From positions 54,703 through 118,702 of the forward strand of contig JAJGQC010000745.1 in the NCBI GenBank assembly GCA_021014325.1: a DNA stretch of 64,000 nt. The letters run 5' to 3'. Under the pieces are notes generated by a model. It was not told the DNA's origin, ran no database searches, and saw only the letters and a list, made by a program, of their open reading frames with translations. This document shows positions 63,540 to 64,000 of this stretch, piece after piece. The position numbers and the translations under genes are program-made. The stretch's first letter is position 1; every line of letters begins with the position of its first letter. This DNA is from Plazaster borealis. Taxonomy: Eukaryota; Echinodermata; Asteroidea; Forcipulatida; Labidiasteridae.

Positions 63540-64000
63540 ATAAACGTTGGATAAAGGTTGTTTTTGCGTCGGGATAATATCAACCAAAAATCAATGTTGA
63601 TCCAACATCAGTCTGCTAACGTTGTATCAATGAAATGTTTTTGCCGTATGTACAACGTTGGATAAAGGGTTTTTTTGCGTCGGGATAATAACAACCTAAA
63701 ATCAATGTTGATCCAACATCAGTCTGCTTACGTTGTATCAATGAAATGTTTTTGACATATGTACAACGTTGGATAAAGGTTGTTTTTGCGTCGGGATAAT
63801 AACAACCTAAAATCAATGTTGATCCAACATCAGTCTGCTTACGTTGTATCAACGTAATGTTTATGACGTAAGTACAACGTTGGATAAAGGTTGTTTTTGC
63901 GTTGGGATAATAACAACCAAAAATCAACGTTGATCCAACATCAGTCTGCTAACGTTGTTTCAATGTAATGTTTTTGAAGCATGTACAACATTGGATAAAG
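63540..64000 (+). repeat. 111-base tandem array running off the right edge
   Basis: Unit starts AACGTTGGATAAAGGTTG at 63543, 63654, 63765, 63876 and 63987. Because 111 is divisible by three, it yields a spurious 37-residue repeat ORF on the minus strand. Confidence 0.9.

Noticed and set aside
63616..63927. Minus-strand 103-codon ORF of 37-residue repeats
   Set aside because: Produced by the 111-base tandem array (37 x 3); no conservation beyond the DNA repeat.

Overview
This window is spliced eukaryotic DNA: AT-rich, intron-dominated and packed with transposon relics. Three cellular genes can be read exon by exon with GT/AG junctions and consistent phase, and each resembles a single vertebrate gene. 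That points to an animal. The dominant TTAA-bounded repeats look like ones I associate with echinoderms (sea stars), but this is a memory-based inference.

Layout. (1) 1-5318, minus strand: the first four coding exons of a TMEM184C-like multispanning membrane protein (OST-alpha/TMEM184 fold); the gene runs off the left edge. (2) 5319-5830: promoter-like DNA with CRE and E-box sites and a possible divergent first exon. (3) 5832-15684: no cellular gene seen; two decayed non-LTR retrotransposons, a telomere-like array between inverted arms, and small repeats. (4) 15801-24424, plus strand: spartin (SPART), six coding exons, with an in-frame TAG in exon 1 inside conserved sequence. (5) 27469-50084, minus strand: CCDC22, fifteen coding exons, 640 codons once a single extra base in exon 9 is allowed for. 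(6) 50085-52115: palindromic elements and an LTR-retrotransposon fragment. (7) 52116-64000: a field of ACGTTGT-type tandem repeats split by a young, nearly complete Ty3/gypsy retrotransposon (53158-61621, 4-bp target duplication GTAC).

The three cellular genes all concern membranes: an OST-alpha-type transporter-like protein, a lipid-droplet/endosome adaptor (spartin) and a Commander/CCC endosomal recycling subunit (CCDC22). They are probably separate neighbours and not a pathway cluster.

The most unusual observations are these. The gypsy element carries about 40 copies of GAGGTT/AACCTC in LTRs, leader, coding regions and 3' region, and the noncoding copies form a hairpin just before the gag start and five more before the 3' LTR. 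Tandem duplications repeatedly copy pieces of host exons together with their splice sites (spartin exon 3, CCDC22 exons 6 and 11). A short internally deleted piggyBac-like element retains both ends and its TTAA duplication. Two coding lesions, one in spartin and one in CCDC22, need checking against reads.
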